From the NCBI RefSeq assembly GCF_001426705.1, contig NZ_LMFC01000003.1, positions 636,841 through 700,840 of the forward strand: a DNA stretch of 64,000 nucleotides, given 5' to 3'. This DNA is from Cellulomonas sp. Root485 (GTDB lineage: Bacteria > Actinomycetota > Actinomycetes > Actinomycetales > Cellulomonadaceae). This document shows, piece by piece, positions 43,085 through 50,899 of this stretch (its first letter is position 1; each line of letters opens with the position of its first letter). The notes under the pieces are model-generated. The model ran no database searches. It was not told the origin of the DNA and saw only the letters and a list, made by a program, of their open reading frames with translations. The position numbers and the translations under genes were made by a program.

Positions 43085-44439
43085 CGCGCGGCCACCTCCG
43101 TCCGGGCCAGGGTGTGCGGGTTGGCCGGGCGCGCCAGGCCGTAGTGCTCGCGCAGGGTCGTCCCCTCGTACTCCGACCGGAACAGCCCGCGCTCGACGAG
43201 GATCGGCACCACGTCGTCGACGAAGTCCTCCAGACCCGACGGCAGCACCGCGGGCATGATGTTGAACCCGTCGGCAGCGCCCTGGTCGTACCAGTCCTGG
43301 ATGGCGTCGGCGACCTGCACGGGGGTGCCGGAGAACGTCCGGTGACCGCGCCCGCCCCCGAGCCGGCCGATGAGCTGGCGCACGGTCAGGTGCTCGCGGC
43401 GGGCCAGGTTGACGATGAGCGTGTACCGGCTCTTGGCGCCCTCGATCTCGTCCTCCGACGGCAGGTCGGCGGGCAGCTCGCGGTCCAGCGGCAGGTCGTC
43501 GGGGTCCACCCGGAGCGTCTTGGCCAGCTGCACGCGGGCGTACTCGGGCTTGATGAGCCGGTCGAGCTCGTCCTCCTTCTCCCGCGCCTCCGCCTCGGTC
43601 GCGCCGATGACGGGAACGATGCCGGGCAGCACGATGACGCTCGCCGGGTCGCGACCCCACTCGACGGCCCGTCGCTTGAGGTCGGTGTAGAACGCCTGCG
43701 CGTCCTCCAGCGTCTGCTGCGCGGTGAACACCGCCTCCGCGTACCGGGCGGCCAGGTCCTTGCCGTCCTCCGACGAGCCCGCCTGCACCAGCAGCGGGTG
43801 CGCCTGGGGGGAGCGCGGGGTGGTCAGCGCACCGGCCACAGAGAAGTGCGGCCCGACGTGGCCGATCGGGTGGACGCGCGACGAGTCGCCCCAGACGCCC
43901 GCCTCCTTGTCGCCGATCTCCGCGTCGTCCTCCCACGAGTCCCACAGCTTGAGCGACACCTCCAGGAACTCCGCCGCCCGCTCGTAGCGGTCGTGGTGGG
44001 CCGGCTGCTCGTCGAGCCCGAAGTTGCGCGCCGCCTCGACGAACGCGGTGGTCACCACGTTCCAGCCCACCCGGCCGCCGCTGATGTGATCGAGCGACGC
44101 GAACCGTCGGGCCAGGTTGTAGGGGTCGTTGTAGGTGGTCGACGCGGTCGCGATCAGGCCGATCCGCTGGGTGACCGCCGCGATGGCGGCGAGCACGACC
44201 GTCGGCTCCAGCGTTCCCGCGGGACGCCGGCCCACGTCACGGCTCTGCGCGGGGCCGTCGGCGAAGAAGATCGAGTCGAGCTTGCCGCGCTCGGCCGTCT
44301 GCGCGAGCCGCTGCAGGTAGGCGATGTTGGTGGACGTGTACGACGGGTCGCTCTCCGGCAGCCGCCACGACGCCTCGTGGTGGCCGGTGCTCATGAGGAA
44401 CGCGTTGAGGTGGAGCGGGCCGGGCCTGTGGTCGGTCAT
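43081..44439 (-). CDS. NtaA/DmoA-type FMN-dependent monooxygenase (first copy)
   Basis: A 452-residue paralogue of the next gene, with the same signatures (LHLNAFLMSTGHHEASWRL, TQRIGLIATASTTYNDPYN, GRVGWNVVTTAFVEAARNFG, SEYEGTTLREHYGLARP). It carries a slightly longer insert around residues 300-330 (DDLPLDRELPADLPSEDE). ATG at 44439 overlaps the ATPase stop (ATGA); its own stop overlaps the next gene (ATGA). Probably acts on the compound imported by the ABC transporter encoded upstream. The exact substrate (dialkyl sulfide, sulfone or sulfonate) cannot be read. Confidence 0.9.
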   Translation of the reverse strand: MTDHRPGPLHLNAFLMSTGHHEASWRLPESDPSYTSTNIAYLQRLAQTAERGKLDSIFFADGPAQSRDVGRRPAGTLEPTVVLAAIAAVTQRIGLIATASTTYNDPYNLARRFASLDHISGGRVGWNVVTTAFVEAARNFGLDEQPAHHDRYERAAEFLEVSLKLWDSWEDDAEIGDKEAGVWGDSSRVHPIGHVGPHFSVAGALTTPRSPQAHPLLVQAGSSEDGKDLAARYAEAVFTAQQTLEDAQAFYTDLKRRAVEWGRDPASVIVLPGIVPVIGATEAEAREKEDELDRLIKPEYARVQLAKTLRVDPDDLPLDRELPADLPSEDEIEGAKSRYTLIVNLARREHLTVRQLIGRLGGGRGHRTFSGTPVQVADAIQDWYDQGAADGFNIMPAVLPSGLEDFVDDVVPILVERGLFRSEYEGTTLREHYGLARPANPHTLARTEVAAR

Positions 44440-45263
44440 GAGACTGTCCTCTCGGTCAGGGGGACGCCGAGCGCGGCGAGGAGCTGCGCGCGCAGGTCGG
44501 CGAAACGGGGGTCGGCGGGGTCGCGGGGGCCGTCGATGCCGACCTCCACGTGCAGGGCGATGCGGCCGGCGTCGAGCACGATCACGCGGTCGGCGAGGAC
44601 GATCGCCTCGTCGACATCGTGCGTGACCAGCAGGACCGCGGGCTCGTGGCGTGCGCACAGGTCCCGCAGGAGCCCGTGCATCCGGATGCGGGTGAGCGCG
44701 TCGAGGGCGCCGAACGGCTCGTCGGCGAGCAGCAGCTGCGGCTCCCGGACCAGCGACCGGGCCAACGACACCCGCTGCTGCTCCCCGCCGGACAGCTCCG
44801 TCGGCCAGGCGCGCTCGCGGCCCGCGAGCCCGACCTCCGCCAGCCGCTCGACCCCGAGCTCGCGCACCCGCGGACCCCGCAGGCCCAGGGTCACGTTGTC
44901 GAGCACCCGGGCCCACGGCAGCAGCCGGGAGTCCTGGAACACCACCGACACGCGGTCCGGCACGGCGATCGTGCCCGTGCCGTGCACGTCGTGGTCGAGC
45001 CCGGCCAGAGCCCGCAGCAGGGTGCTCTTGCCGGAGCCGCTGCGGCCCAGGATCGCCACGAACTCCCCGGCTGCGATGGACAGGTCGAGGCCGCGCAGCA
45101 CGCGACCGTCGCCCTCCCCGAGGCCGTAGGCGCGGACCAGGTCGCGCACGACGACCGTGCCGTCGGTGGTCGCCGTCCGCTCGTCGGCGAGGACGCCGTG
45201 CACGGGCGGCGGGACCGCCGAGCGCTCGGGGATCACGGTCAGTCCGCGAGGGTGCGTCGCCAC
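44436..45263 (-). CDS. ABC transporter ATPase (SsuB/TauB type)
   Basis: A 275-residue nitrate/sulfonate-type ATPase. Walker A is GRSGSGKST, the Q-loop is SVVFQDSRLLPW, the signature is LSGGEQQR, and Walker B LLLADEPFGALD and the H-loop THDVDEA follow. I chose GTG 45263 because GGAGG lies eight bases upstream; a GTG at 45236, two bases after the permease stop, is the alternative. It powers import by the permease and binding protein encoded just upstream. Stop overlaps the next start (ATGA). Confidence 0.93.
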   Translation of the reverse strand: MATHPRGLTVIPERSAVPPPVHGVLADERTATTDGTVVVRDLVRAYGLGEGDGRVLRGLDLSIAAGEFVAILGRSGSGKSTLLRALAGLDHDVHGTGTIAVPDRVSVVFQDSRLLPWARVLDNVTLGLRGPRVRELGVERLAEVGLAGRERAWPTELSGGEQQRVSLARSLVREPQLLLADEPFGALDALTRIRMHGLLRDLCARHEPAVLLVTHDVDEAIVLADRVIVLDAGRIALHVEVGIDGPRDPADPRFADLRAQLLAALGVPLTERTVS

Positions 45264-46090
45264 GTCAGGGCCCTCCTCTGCACGAGTCGGACCAGGGCGT
45301 CGGAACCGAACCCGAGGACGCCGTAGAGCACCAGGCCGACGACGATGATCTCCGTCTGCCCGTAGGTGCGCGCGAGCTCCATCATGTAGCCGATCCCGGC
45401 GGTGCCGTTGATCTGCTCGACCACGACGAGCGACAGCCACGCACCCGTGACGGCGAACCGCAGCCCCAGCAGGAACCCGGGCAGCGCACCCGGCAGCACG
45501 ATCCGGCGGACGAACGCCCAGCGCGACAGACCCACCGTCTCCGCCAGCTCGACGTACCGGGAGTCGATGGTCCGCAGCCCGTTGTGGGTGTGGATGTACA
45601 CCGGGATGAACACGCCCAGCAGGATGGTGACGACCTTCATGGTCTCGCCGATGCCGAGCCAGAGGATGAGCAGCGGCAGCAGCGCGAGGCTGGGGATGGC
45701 CCGCTTGACCTGAACGGGTCCGTCGATGAGCGCCTCGCCCACCCGGCTCAGGCCGGACACGAGCGCGAGCAGGGTGCCCAGCACGATGCCCAGGGCCAGC
45801 CCGAGGAACGCCCGCTGGGCGGAGACCGCGAGGTTCTCCTGCAGCCGACCCTGTTCGAGCAGCTCGCCGGTGGTGGTGACCACCGTCCACGGAGCCGAGA
45901 GGGTCCGCTGGTCGATCAACCCGGTGGCGCTGCCGATCGACCAGACGACCAGCAGGGCGAGCAGGCCGAGCGCGGCTCCGCCCGGGATCGCCCTTCCGGG
46001 TCCGAGCCGGCGCGTCGTCCGTCGGCGCGCCCGGGGGACCGCTGTGGGCCGCGGTGCGACGAGCGCGCGGGGTGCGGTGAGCGCCGACAT
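45239..46090 (-). CDS. ABC transporter permease (SsuC/TauC type)
   Basis: A 283-residue membrane permease with about six helices after an Arg-rich N-terminal tail. The EAA-type coupling loop reads VELAETVGLSRWAFVRRIVLPGALPGFLLG, read in two pieces. SIGSATGLIDQRTLSAPWTV at the first periplasmic loop is usual for sulfonate/nitrate permeases. ATG at 46090 overlaps the binding-protein stop (TGATG). It pairs with the ATPase downstream. Confidence 0.93.
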   Translation of the reverse strand: MSALTAPRALVAPRPTAVPRARRRTTRRLGPGRAIPGGAALGLLALLVVWSIGSATGLIDQRTLSAPWTVVTTTGELLEQGRLQENLAVSAQRAFLGLALGIVLGTLLALVSGLSRVGEALIDGPVQVKRAIPSLALLPLLILWLGIGETMKVVTILLGVFIPVYIHTHNGLRTIDSRYVELAETVGLSRWAFVRRIVLPGALPGFLLGLRFAVTGAWLSLVVVEQINGTAGIGYMMELARTYGQTEIIVVGLVLYGVLGFGSDALVRLVQRRALTWRRTLAD

Positions 46091-47151
46091 CAGGAACCAG
46101 CCCGGTACTGCTCGACGGCCTCGGCGACGACCGGCGCGAACCGCTGGTCCCACAGGTCCGCGGCGTCGAGCACCTCGTTGCCGGTCTCCTTCGCGAGCAG
46201 GTCGATGGTCTCCTGGTGCCGCGCGATCGGCTCGGTCCAGTCCGCCGGGATGTCCGGGATGCCGGCGTGCTCGACCAGGTAGTCCGCGTCGGCCTGGCTC
46301 AGGCCCTGGTTCTCGACGTAGTACCCGGCCTTCCACTCCTCGGGGTGGTCGTAGATCCACAGCTTCGCCGCCGCCCACAGGCCGACGTAGGCGCGCAGGG
46401 CGGCTGCCTTGGCGGGGTCGTCGAGGGTCGACGTCGGTGCGTAGAGGACGCTCGGGTCGTCGCGGAGCCCGTGCTCGACCGTGTGGGCGCCGTCCTTGCC
46501 GTAGTTGTCGAGGTAGCGCGCGACCTGGACCCCTCCGAGCGGGGCGATGTCGATCTCCTTCGCCGCGAGAGCCGTGGGGTACACGTCCCCCGTGCTGGGC
46601 AGCTCGACGAGCTCGACGTCATCCGTGGTCAGGCCGGCCTCCTGCAGGGCACGCAGCACGATGGCGCCCTGGGCCTGCCCGGGGCTGTACGCGATGCGGT
46701 GGCCCTCGAAGTCCTCCAGGGACTCGATCCCCTCGACGCCGGGCGCGACGCCGAACGAGTAGATCGGGTTCTCCTCCCAGTCCTCCCGGTAGGAGGCCGC
46801 GACGATCCGCACGTCGAGCCCGGTCCACGTCGCGTGGATCGGCGGGATGTCCGCGACGGCTCCGACGTCCAGCGACCCGGCACGGAACGCCTCCGTCGTG
46901 GCCGGCCCGCCGGACACGTTGGCCCACTCGATCTCGAAGCCGAGGTCGCTGTCGAGGTCGTCGCCCGCGAGCTTCACGGCGACCTGGATGGCGGGGTCGC
47001 CGACGACGAGCTTGGTGCCCGCCGAGACGGTCGTGGGCAGCGTCGCGTCGGGCGCGCCGCTCGCGGCAGGGGTCGCCGCGGCGTCGGAGCACGCGGCCAG
47101 CGTGGCGACGAGGAGGGCCGCGGCGACGGCAGAGAGGGGTCGAGAACGCAT
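46090..47151 (-). CDS. ABC transporter substrate-binding lipoprotein (SsuA/TauA/NrtA-like)
   Basis: A 353-residue binding protein with a lipobox (VATLAACSDAA, Cys about residue 21). The domain pattern of SsuA/TauA proteins is present: PAIQVAVKLAG, GSLDVGAVADIPPI, RIVAASYREDWEENPIYSFG and a C-terminal WTEPIARHQETIDLLAKETG. ATG at 47151, twelve bases after an AAAGG; an ATG seven codons upstream (47172) is possible. First structural gene of the operon, 103 bases after the leader-peptide stop. Confidence 0.9.
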   Translation of the reverse strand: MRSRPLSAVAAALLVATLAACSDAAATPAASGAPDATLPTTVSAGTKLVVGDPAIQVAVKLAGDDLDSDLGFEIEWANVSGGPATTEAFRAGSLDVGAVADIPPIHATWTGLDVRIVAASYREDWEENPIYSFGVAPGVEGIESLEDFEGHRIAYSPGQAQGAIVLRALQEAGLTTDDVELVELPSTGDVYPTALAAKEIDIAPLGGVQVARYLDNYGKDGAHTVEHGLRDDPSVLYAPTSTLDDPAKAAALRAYVGLWAAAKLWIYDHPEEWKAGYYVENQGLSQADADYLVEHAGIPDIPADWTEPIARHQETIDLLAKETGNEVLDAADLWDQRFAPVVAEAVEQYRAGS

Positions 47152-47254
47152 GGTGGAGCCTTTCGATGGCATGGCGGAGCTGTCGTGCGCAGGACGAGGC
47201 AGCACGGCAGGAGGTCGGGTCCCCGGAGCGTCGGGGGGCGGAGATGGCCTGGGG

Positions 47255-47353
47255 TCAGCGACAGGGCTGACAGGCACCGCTGGTCGACGGGTCGACGACG
47301 AGGCACCACAGCGCTGCGCTGTCGGTGCGGTCGGTCACGCGACTCGTGGACAT
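47255..47353 (-). CDS. Cysteine-containing leader peptide of the sulfur operon
   Basis: A 32-codon frame, ATG at 47353 to TGA at 47255-47257, reading MSTSRVTDRTDSAALWC, then LVVDPSTSGACQPCR. Three Cys codons lie in the second half, two of them in the last five codons. It is too short to be a stable enzyme, and it stands between the operon promoter and the binding-protein gene. The -10 ends eight bases before its ATG, so it is probably translated without a leader. Cys-coding uORFs act as cysteine-responsive attenuators in mycobacteria. A start at the in-frame GTG 47338 (27 codons) is the alternative. A small CCCCG/CGGGG hairpin follows within about 35 bases. Confidence 0.65.
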   Translation of the reverse strand: MSTSRVTDRTDSAALWCLVVDPSTSGACQPCR

Positions 47354-47361
47354 GGGGCGGG

Positions 47362-47390
47362 ACCATGCCAGTGCGGCTCGGGCGTGACAA
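47362..47390 (-). promoter_or_regulatory. Promoter of the sulfur operon
   Basis: -35 TTGTCA (47385-47390), exactly 17 bases, -10 CATGGT (47362-47367) on the minus strand, eight bases before the leader-peptide ATG. The start of transcription should coincide with or nearly touch that ATG. Confidence 0.6.
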
Positions 47391-47426
47391 CAGTGACGGG
47401 CGAGGTTTCCAGATGATGAGATTTAA

Positions 47427-47460
47427 TAGAGGACTTGTCTTATAGGAGACATGTCCTCTA
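47427..47460. promoter_or_regulatory. PadR-type operator: long inverted repeat
   Basis: TAGAGGACTTGTCT, spacer TATAGG, AGACATGTCCTCTA: 14-base arms with 13 matches. Each arm is itself nearly palindromic (GGACWTGTCY). It lies 10 bases before the PadR start and 36 bases upstream of the divergent sulfur-operon -35, in an AT-rich stretch unusual for this DNA. Confidence 0.7.
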
Positions 47461-47470
47461 GGTTCGGATC

Positions 47471-48016
47471 ATGTCGCTCAAGCATGCCGTCCTCGGGTTC
47501 CTGTCGATCGCCCCGATGAGCGGCTACGACCTGCGCAAGCACATGGAGGAGTCGGTCGCGCACTTCTGGCCGGCGGACCAGGCGCAGATCTACCGCACCC
47601 TCGGACACCTGGCGGCAGACGGCCTCGTCGACGTGCGGACCATCCCGCAGGAGGGCAAGCCGGACCGGCGTGAGCACTCGATCACCGAGGCCGGGCTGGC
47701 CGAGCTCGACTCCTGGCTCGCGGCGCCCGTCGAGTACGTGCCGTCGCGCGAGGTGTTCCTGGTGCGGCTGTTCTTCGTCGGCCGCCTCGGCACCGACCGT
47801 GTCCGTGCCGTCCTGGAGGAGCGCGCTGCGGAGGCCCGCGAGCTCGCGGCGGTCCTGGAGCAGACCCGAGAGGCGTCCGAACAGGCGCTCGCGGCCGCCG
47901 GCATCACGCCGACGCTCGAGATGCGCCTGCGCCTCGCCACCCTCGCCAACGGGCTCGTGCACGCGCGCGCCGAGCTCGACTGGGCCCAGGACCTCCTTGC
48001 CGAGCTGACCGACTGA
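47471..48016 (+). CDS. PadR-family transcriptional regulator
   Basis: A 181-residue PadR protein. The winged helix (LKHAVLGFLSIAPMSGYDLRKHM, then ADQAQIYRTLGHLAADGLV and KPDRREHSITEAGLAEL) occupies 1-80. The C-terminal Vir_act-alpha-type helical dimerisation region spans 90-180. The long inverted repeat just before the start is the likely autoregulatory operator; its position may also let the protein affect the divergent sulfur operon. The CPBP membrane protease gene follows after 66 bases and is the more usual type of PadR target. Confidence 0.92.
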   Translation: MSLKHAVLGFLSIAPMSGYDLRKHMEESVAHFWPADQAQIYRTLGHLAADGLVDVRTIPQEGKPDRREHSITEAGLAELDSWLAAPVEYVPSREVFLVRLFFVGRLGTDRVRAVLEERAAEARELAAVLEQTREASEQALAAAGITPTLEMRLRLATLANGLVHARAELDWAQDLLAELTD

Positions 48017-48082
48017 GTCACTCCCGAACGGACCGACCGCTACCCGGCGGCCGGGCGATGCCCCACGCCCGAAGGAGCCACC

Positions 48083-48919
48083 ATGACCATGACCGCTACC
48101 CGCACACGCAAGCCTGCCACCCGGCAGGGCGTCCTGATCTACGCCCTCGGCGTCCTCGTCCTGTCCACCGTCGCCGGACTGGTCATGGCGTCGTCGCCCG
48201 ACCCGGAGACCAGCGCCGGCGCGCTCCTCTTCGTGATGAGCCCGCTGCTCCTGGCGGTCGGCCTGCGCACCCTCGGGCGTGAGGGCTGGGCCGACGCGGG
48301 CCTCCGCCTCGGCCGCGAGCGCGGCTGGTACGCGGTGGCGCTGCTGCTGTTCCCCGTCCTGTTCCTGGTCCCGGTGGTGCTCGGCGCGCTCACCGGGGAC
48401 GTGCACGTGGTGCCGGGCGCGGCCGAGCGGTTCGCCGTGCTGTTCACCACCGGGCTGGTCGCCCGCCTGACGTTCGCCGCGTTCGAGGAGTTCGGGTGGC
48501 GGGGATACCTGGAGCCCCGGCTCGCGGCGCTCGGGGTCCCTGCGCTGCGGCGGCACCTCGCGGTCGGCGTCCTGTGGGCCGTGTGGCACGTGCCGTACAT
48601 CGTCGCGTTCGGCGACGCCTACACCACGCTCCCCCTGGCCGTGCAGATCCCGATGTTCTCCGTCGCCGTGCTCGCCATGGCCGTCATCTGGGGCATCGCC
48701 CGCGACCGCACCGGCAGCGTCTGGCCTGCCGTGCTCGGGCACGGGATGGCCAACGCGGTGGCGTGGCCGCTGCTCGCCGCCGACGTCGTCGTCATCGACA
48801 CCCCGCTGCTCTTCGGCGCCCGCCCCGAGAGCCTCGTGGTGCTCCCGCTCCTGATCCTGACGGCCGTCGTGGTCTACCGGCGCTGGGGACGCGACACCGT
48901 CGGTACTGTCCCTGCATGA
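48083..48919 (+). CDS. CPBP-family intramembrane metalloprotease
   Basis: A 278-residue membrane protein with about eight helices. The CPBP/Abi motifs are visible: EEFGWRGYL (the EExxxR motif, about residue 136), WHVPY and a GHGMAN motif near 220. Eukaryotic relatives process CAAX proteins; bacterial ones often guard against self-made peptides. ATG at 48083, closely preceded by AAGGAG. A small membrane protein gene overlaps its stop (ATGA). Confidence 0.92.
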   Translation: MTMTATRTRKPATRQGVLIYALGVLVLSTVAGLVMASSPDPETSAGALLFVMSPLLLAVGLRTLGREGWADAGLRLGRERGWYAVALLLFPVLFLVPVVLGALTGDVHVVPGAAERFAVLFTTGLVARLTFAAFEEFGWRGYLEPRLAALGVPALRRHLAVGVLWAVWHVPYIVAFGDAYTTLPLAVQIPMFSVAVLAMAVIWGIARDRTGSVWPAVLGHGMANAVAWPLLAADVVVIDTPLLFGARPESLVVLPLLILTAVVVYRRWGRDTVGTVPA

Positions 48920-49257
48920 CCGACCAGGCAGTGGCGCGACGAGTCCCGTGGGCGACCGTGATCGGCTGGGTCGCGCTGCTGCTGGCGGTCGTCGGGGCGG
49001 CCGGTGTCGTCGTCGCCGGGATCTACGCGGTCGACGGTGCCCGGAACCCGCAGTCGTTCGGCACGCTCGGCGCTGTGGTGGTCCTGATGTACTCGCTCGT
49101 GCCCTCGCTGCTGGCGCTGCCCGTCGGGATCGCGCAGGCCCGACGCGGCTGGGCACCACGCTGGCGCAGCAGCACCACCGTCGTCCTGGCGGCCCTCGCA
49201 CCGGTCGCGACGGCGGTCGTGCTCCTGGTCGTGGCCGCACGCGATCTCAGCAGCTGA
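48916..49257 (+). CDS. Small membrane protein, three helices
   Basis: A 113-residue hydrophobic protein with three predicted helices (about 13-36, 49-70, 87-107) and no motif I recognise. Its ATG overlaps the CPBP stop by four bases (ATGA), so it is translationally coupled and may be an accessory to the protease. Family unknown. Confidence 0.75.
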   Translation: MTDQAVARRVPWATVIGWVALLLAVVGAAGVVVAGIYAVDGARNPQSFGTLGAVVVLMYSLVPSLLALPVGIAQARRGWAPRWRSSTTVVLAALAPVATAVVLLVVAARDLSS

Positions 49258-49267
49258 GCCCACGACC

Positions 49268-49540
49268 ATGCGCGTCGTGAAAGGCACCGTCGTCGTCGAG
49301 GGGACCTTCTCGGAGTCGGATCTCGTCCGCAGATACGCGTCGCGACGCGAGTTCGAGCTCTGGAGACCTCGCGGACCTCACGCAGATCGAGGAGCTGCAC
49401 ATCCTCAACACGAGGGGCGCGCTCGTGTTGCCGGACCTGCGGCGGCTCGACCACCTGATCGCGACGAAGCGGGAGGCCGACCTGTTCGTCGAGTACCTGG
49501 ACCGGTACGGCAAGAAGGCTCACCGGGAGAGCGGTGTCGT
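49268..49540 (+). pseudogene. Frameshifted small hypothetical gene
   Basis: The first frame from ATG 49268 gives a protein-like MRVVKGTVVVEGTFSESDL...REFEL. It then turns into Arg/Pro/Gly-rich shadow sequence. From about 49362 the neighbouring frame is protein-like instead: GDLADLTQIEELHILN, LPDLRRLDHLIATKREADL, FVEYLDRYGKK. The two halves read as one soluble protein of about 85 residues broken by a one-base change. No natural stop follows in the second frame before the methyltransferase. Decay or a sequencing error are equally possible. Confidence 0.45.
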
Positions 49541-49582
49541 GAGCCGACGGATATCCCCGTGCACCCGGCCGCAGCGCCCTCG

Positions 49583-49588
49583 TAGGTT
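49583..49588 (+). promoter_or_regulatory. -10 element TAGGTT, probable leaderless start
   Basis: TAGGTT lies six bases before the ATG at 49595 of the methyltransferase; no ribosome-binding site. Confidence 0.5.
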
Positions 49589-49594
49589 GCAGCG

Positions 49595-50407
49595 ATGGAG
49601 CAGCCCCCCATCCACGACCACTACGACACCCTCTACGACGAGGACACGCGTCTGCGTGAGGGCCTCGGCCGGCTGGAGCTGGCGCGGGTGCAGGAGATCG
49701 TCCGCCGCCACCTGCCCGCCGACGCCCGGGTGCTCGACGTGGGCGGCGCGACGGGGGTGCACGCCGAGTGGCTGCTCGACGACGGCCACACCGTGCACCT
49801 GGTCGACCTGCTGCCCGGACACGTGGCCCGGGCCGACGCGCGACTGGGCAGCCACGAGCGGTTCACCGCGTCCGTCGGCGACGCCCGTGCGCTCCCCCAG
49901 CCCGACGCGTCGGTCGACGCCGTGCTCCTGCTCGGTCCGCTGTACCACCTGACCGACCGCGCCGACCGCCTGGCCTGCTGGCGCGAGGCGCTGCGCGTCG
50001 TGGTGCCTGGCGGGGTGGTGGTCGCGATGGCGATCAACCGGTTCGCGTCCCTGTTCGACGGGCTCGCGCAGTCCTACCTGTTCGACCCCGCGTTCCGCGC
50101 GATCGTCGCGCAGGACCTGGCGACGGGGGTGCACGAGAACCCCACCGGCGACCCGCGCTGGTTCACGACCGCCTACTTCCACCGGGCCGACGAGCTCGCG
50201 GCGGAGGCGACCGAGGCCGGGCTCCTCGTGCGGGAGACGGTCGGCGTCGAGGGGATGGGCCACTGGATCAAGTCTCTGGCGTCCGCGTTCGACGACGAGG
50301 ACCGCCGCGAGGTGGTGCTCGACGTGGCCCGCGCGACCGAGGCGGAACCCAGCCTGATGGGCCTCAGCCCGCATCTGCTCACGGTGGCCACCCGACCCGT
50401 CGGCTGA
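49595..50407 (+). CDS. Class I SAM-dependent methyltransferase
   Basis: A 270-residue methyltransferase. Motif I is VLDVGGATGVHAEWL (about 46-60), followed by VHLVDLLPGHV, a GDARALP acidic stretch and LLLGPLYHLTDRADRL. The pattern matches the UbiE/biotin-like subgroup common in actinobacteria. The methyl acceptor is unknown. ATG at 49595. Monocistronic; the MerR-controlled promoter begins 30 bases after its stop. Confidence 0.88.
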   Translation: MEQPPIHDHYDTLYDEDTRLREGLGRLELARVQEIVRRHLPADARVLDVGGATGVHAEWLLDDGHTVHLVDLLPGHVARADARLGSHERFTASVGDARALPQPDASVDAVLLLGPLYHLTDRADRLACWREALRVVVPGGVVVAMAINRFASLFDGLAQSYLFDPAFRAIVAQDLATGVHENPTGDPRWFTTAYFHRADELAAEATEAGLLVRETVGVEGMGHWIKSLASAFDDEDRREVVLDVARATEAEPSLMGLSPHLLTVATRPVG

Positions 50408-50437
50408 GCCGTGCGGCGGAGCGCGCCGCGACACCCC

Positions 50438-50468
50438 TTGCACCTCACGTGACGTGAGGGCCTAGCGT
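50438..50468 (+). promoter_or_regulatory. MerR-type promoter with 19-base spacer and operator
   Basis: -35 TTGCAC, -10 TAGCGT and a spacer of exactly 19 bases, the overlong spacing typical of MerR-activated promoters. Inside it lies the inverted repeat CCTCACG-TGA-CGTGAGG (50443-50459). It drives the VOC gene remnant and the MerR gene downstream. Confidence 0.75.
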
Positions 50469-50517
50469 CGGGCGCAGCGGTTCCGACCGTGGACCGCGGG
50501 TCGAGGAGGAGCGAGCG

Positions 50518-50896
50518 ATGACGAGCCTGGTCCCGTACCTGACGGTGCACGACGCGTCCGCGGCGATCGCGTTCTACGCGGCGGCGTTCGGCGCCCAGGA
50601 GTCCGGCGAGCGCGACGAGGGCGACGGGAAGATCGGCTTCGTCGCCCTGACCATCGGCGGTGACCCGTTCTACCTCCGACGAGTTCCACGAGTACGGCGC
50701 CTACGCCCCCGCGACGCTGGGGCACAGCTCGTGCGCGATCGTGCTCGGGGTCGACGACGCCGACGCGGTCTACGCGGCAGCGGTCGCCGCCGGTGCCAGC
50801 GCCGACCGGGAGCCCTCCGACCAGGGCGACGAGAAGCGCGGCTGGCTGGTGGACCCGTTCGGGCACCGCTGGGCCATCCACTCCCCGATCCGCTGA
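50518..50896 (+). pseudogene. PhnB-like VOC protein, frameshifted
   Basis: GAGGAGG precedes ATG 50518. The first frame reads SLVPYLTVHDASAAIAFYAA...LTIGGDPFYL, a PhnB-type VOC start. At about 50673 the sense moves to the next frame: SDEFHEYGAYAPATLG, HSSCAIVLGVDDADAV and VDPFGHRWAIHSPIR, ending at a TGA at 50894-50896. The junction CTCC looks like CTCTCC with two bases lost. Repaired length would be about 126 residues, normal for the family. Either a recent inactivation or a sequencing error; the MerR gene downstream is intact. Confidence 0.75.
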
Positions 50897-50899
50897 GAG

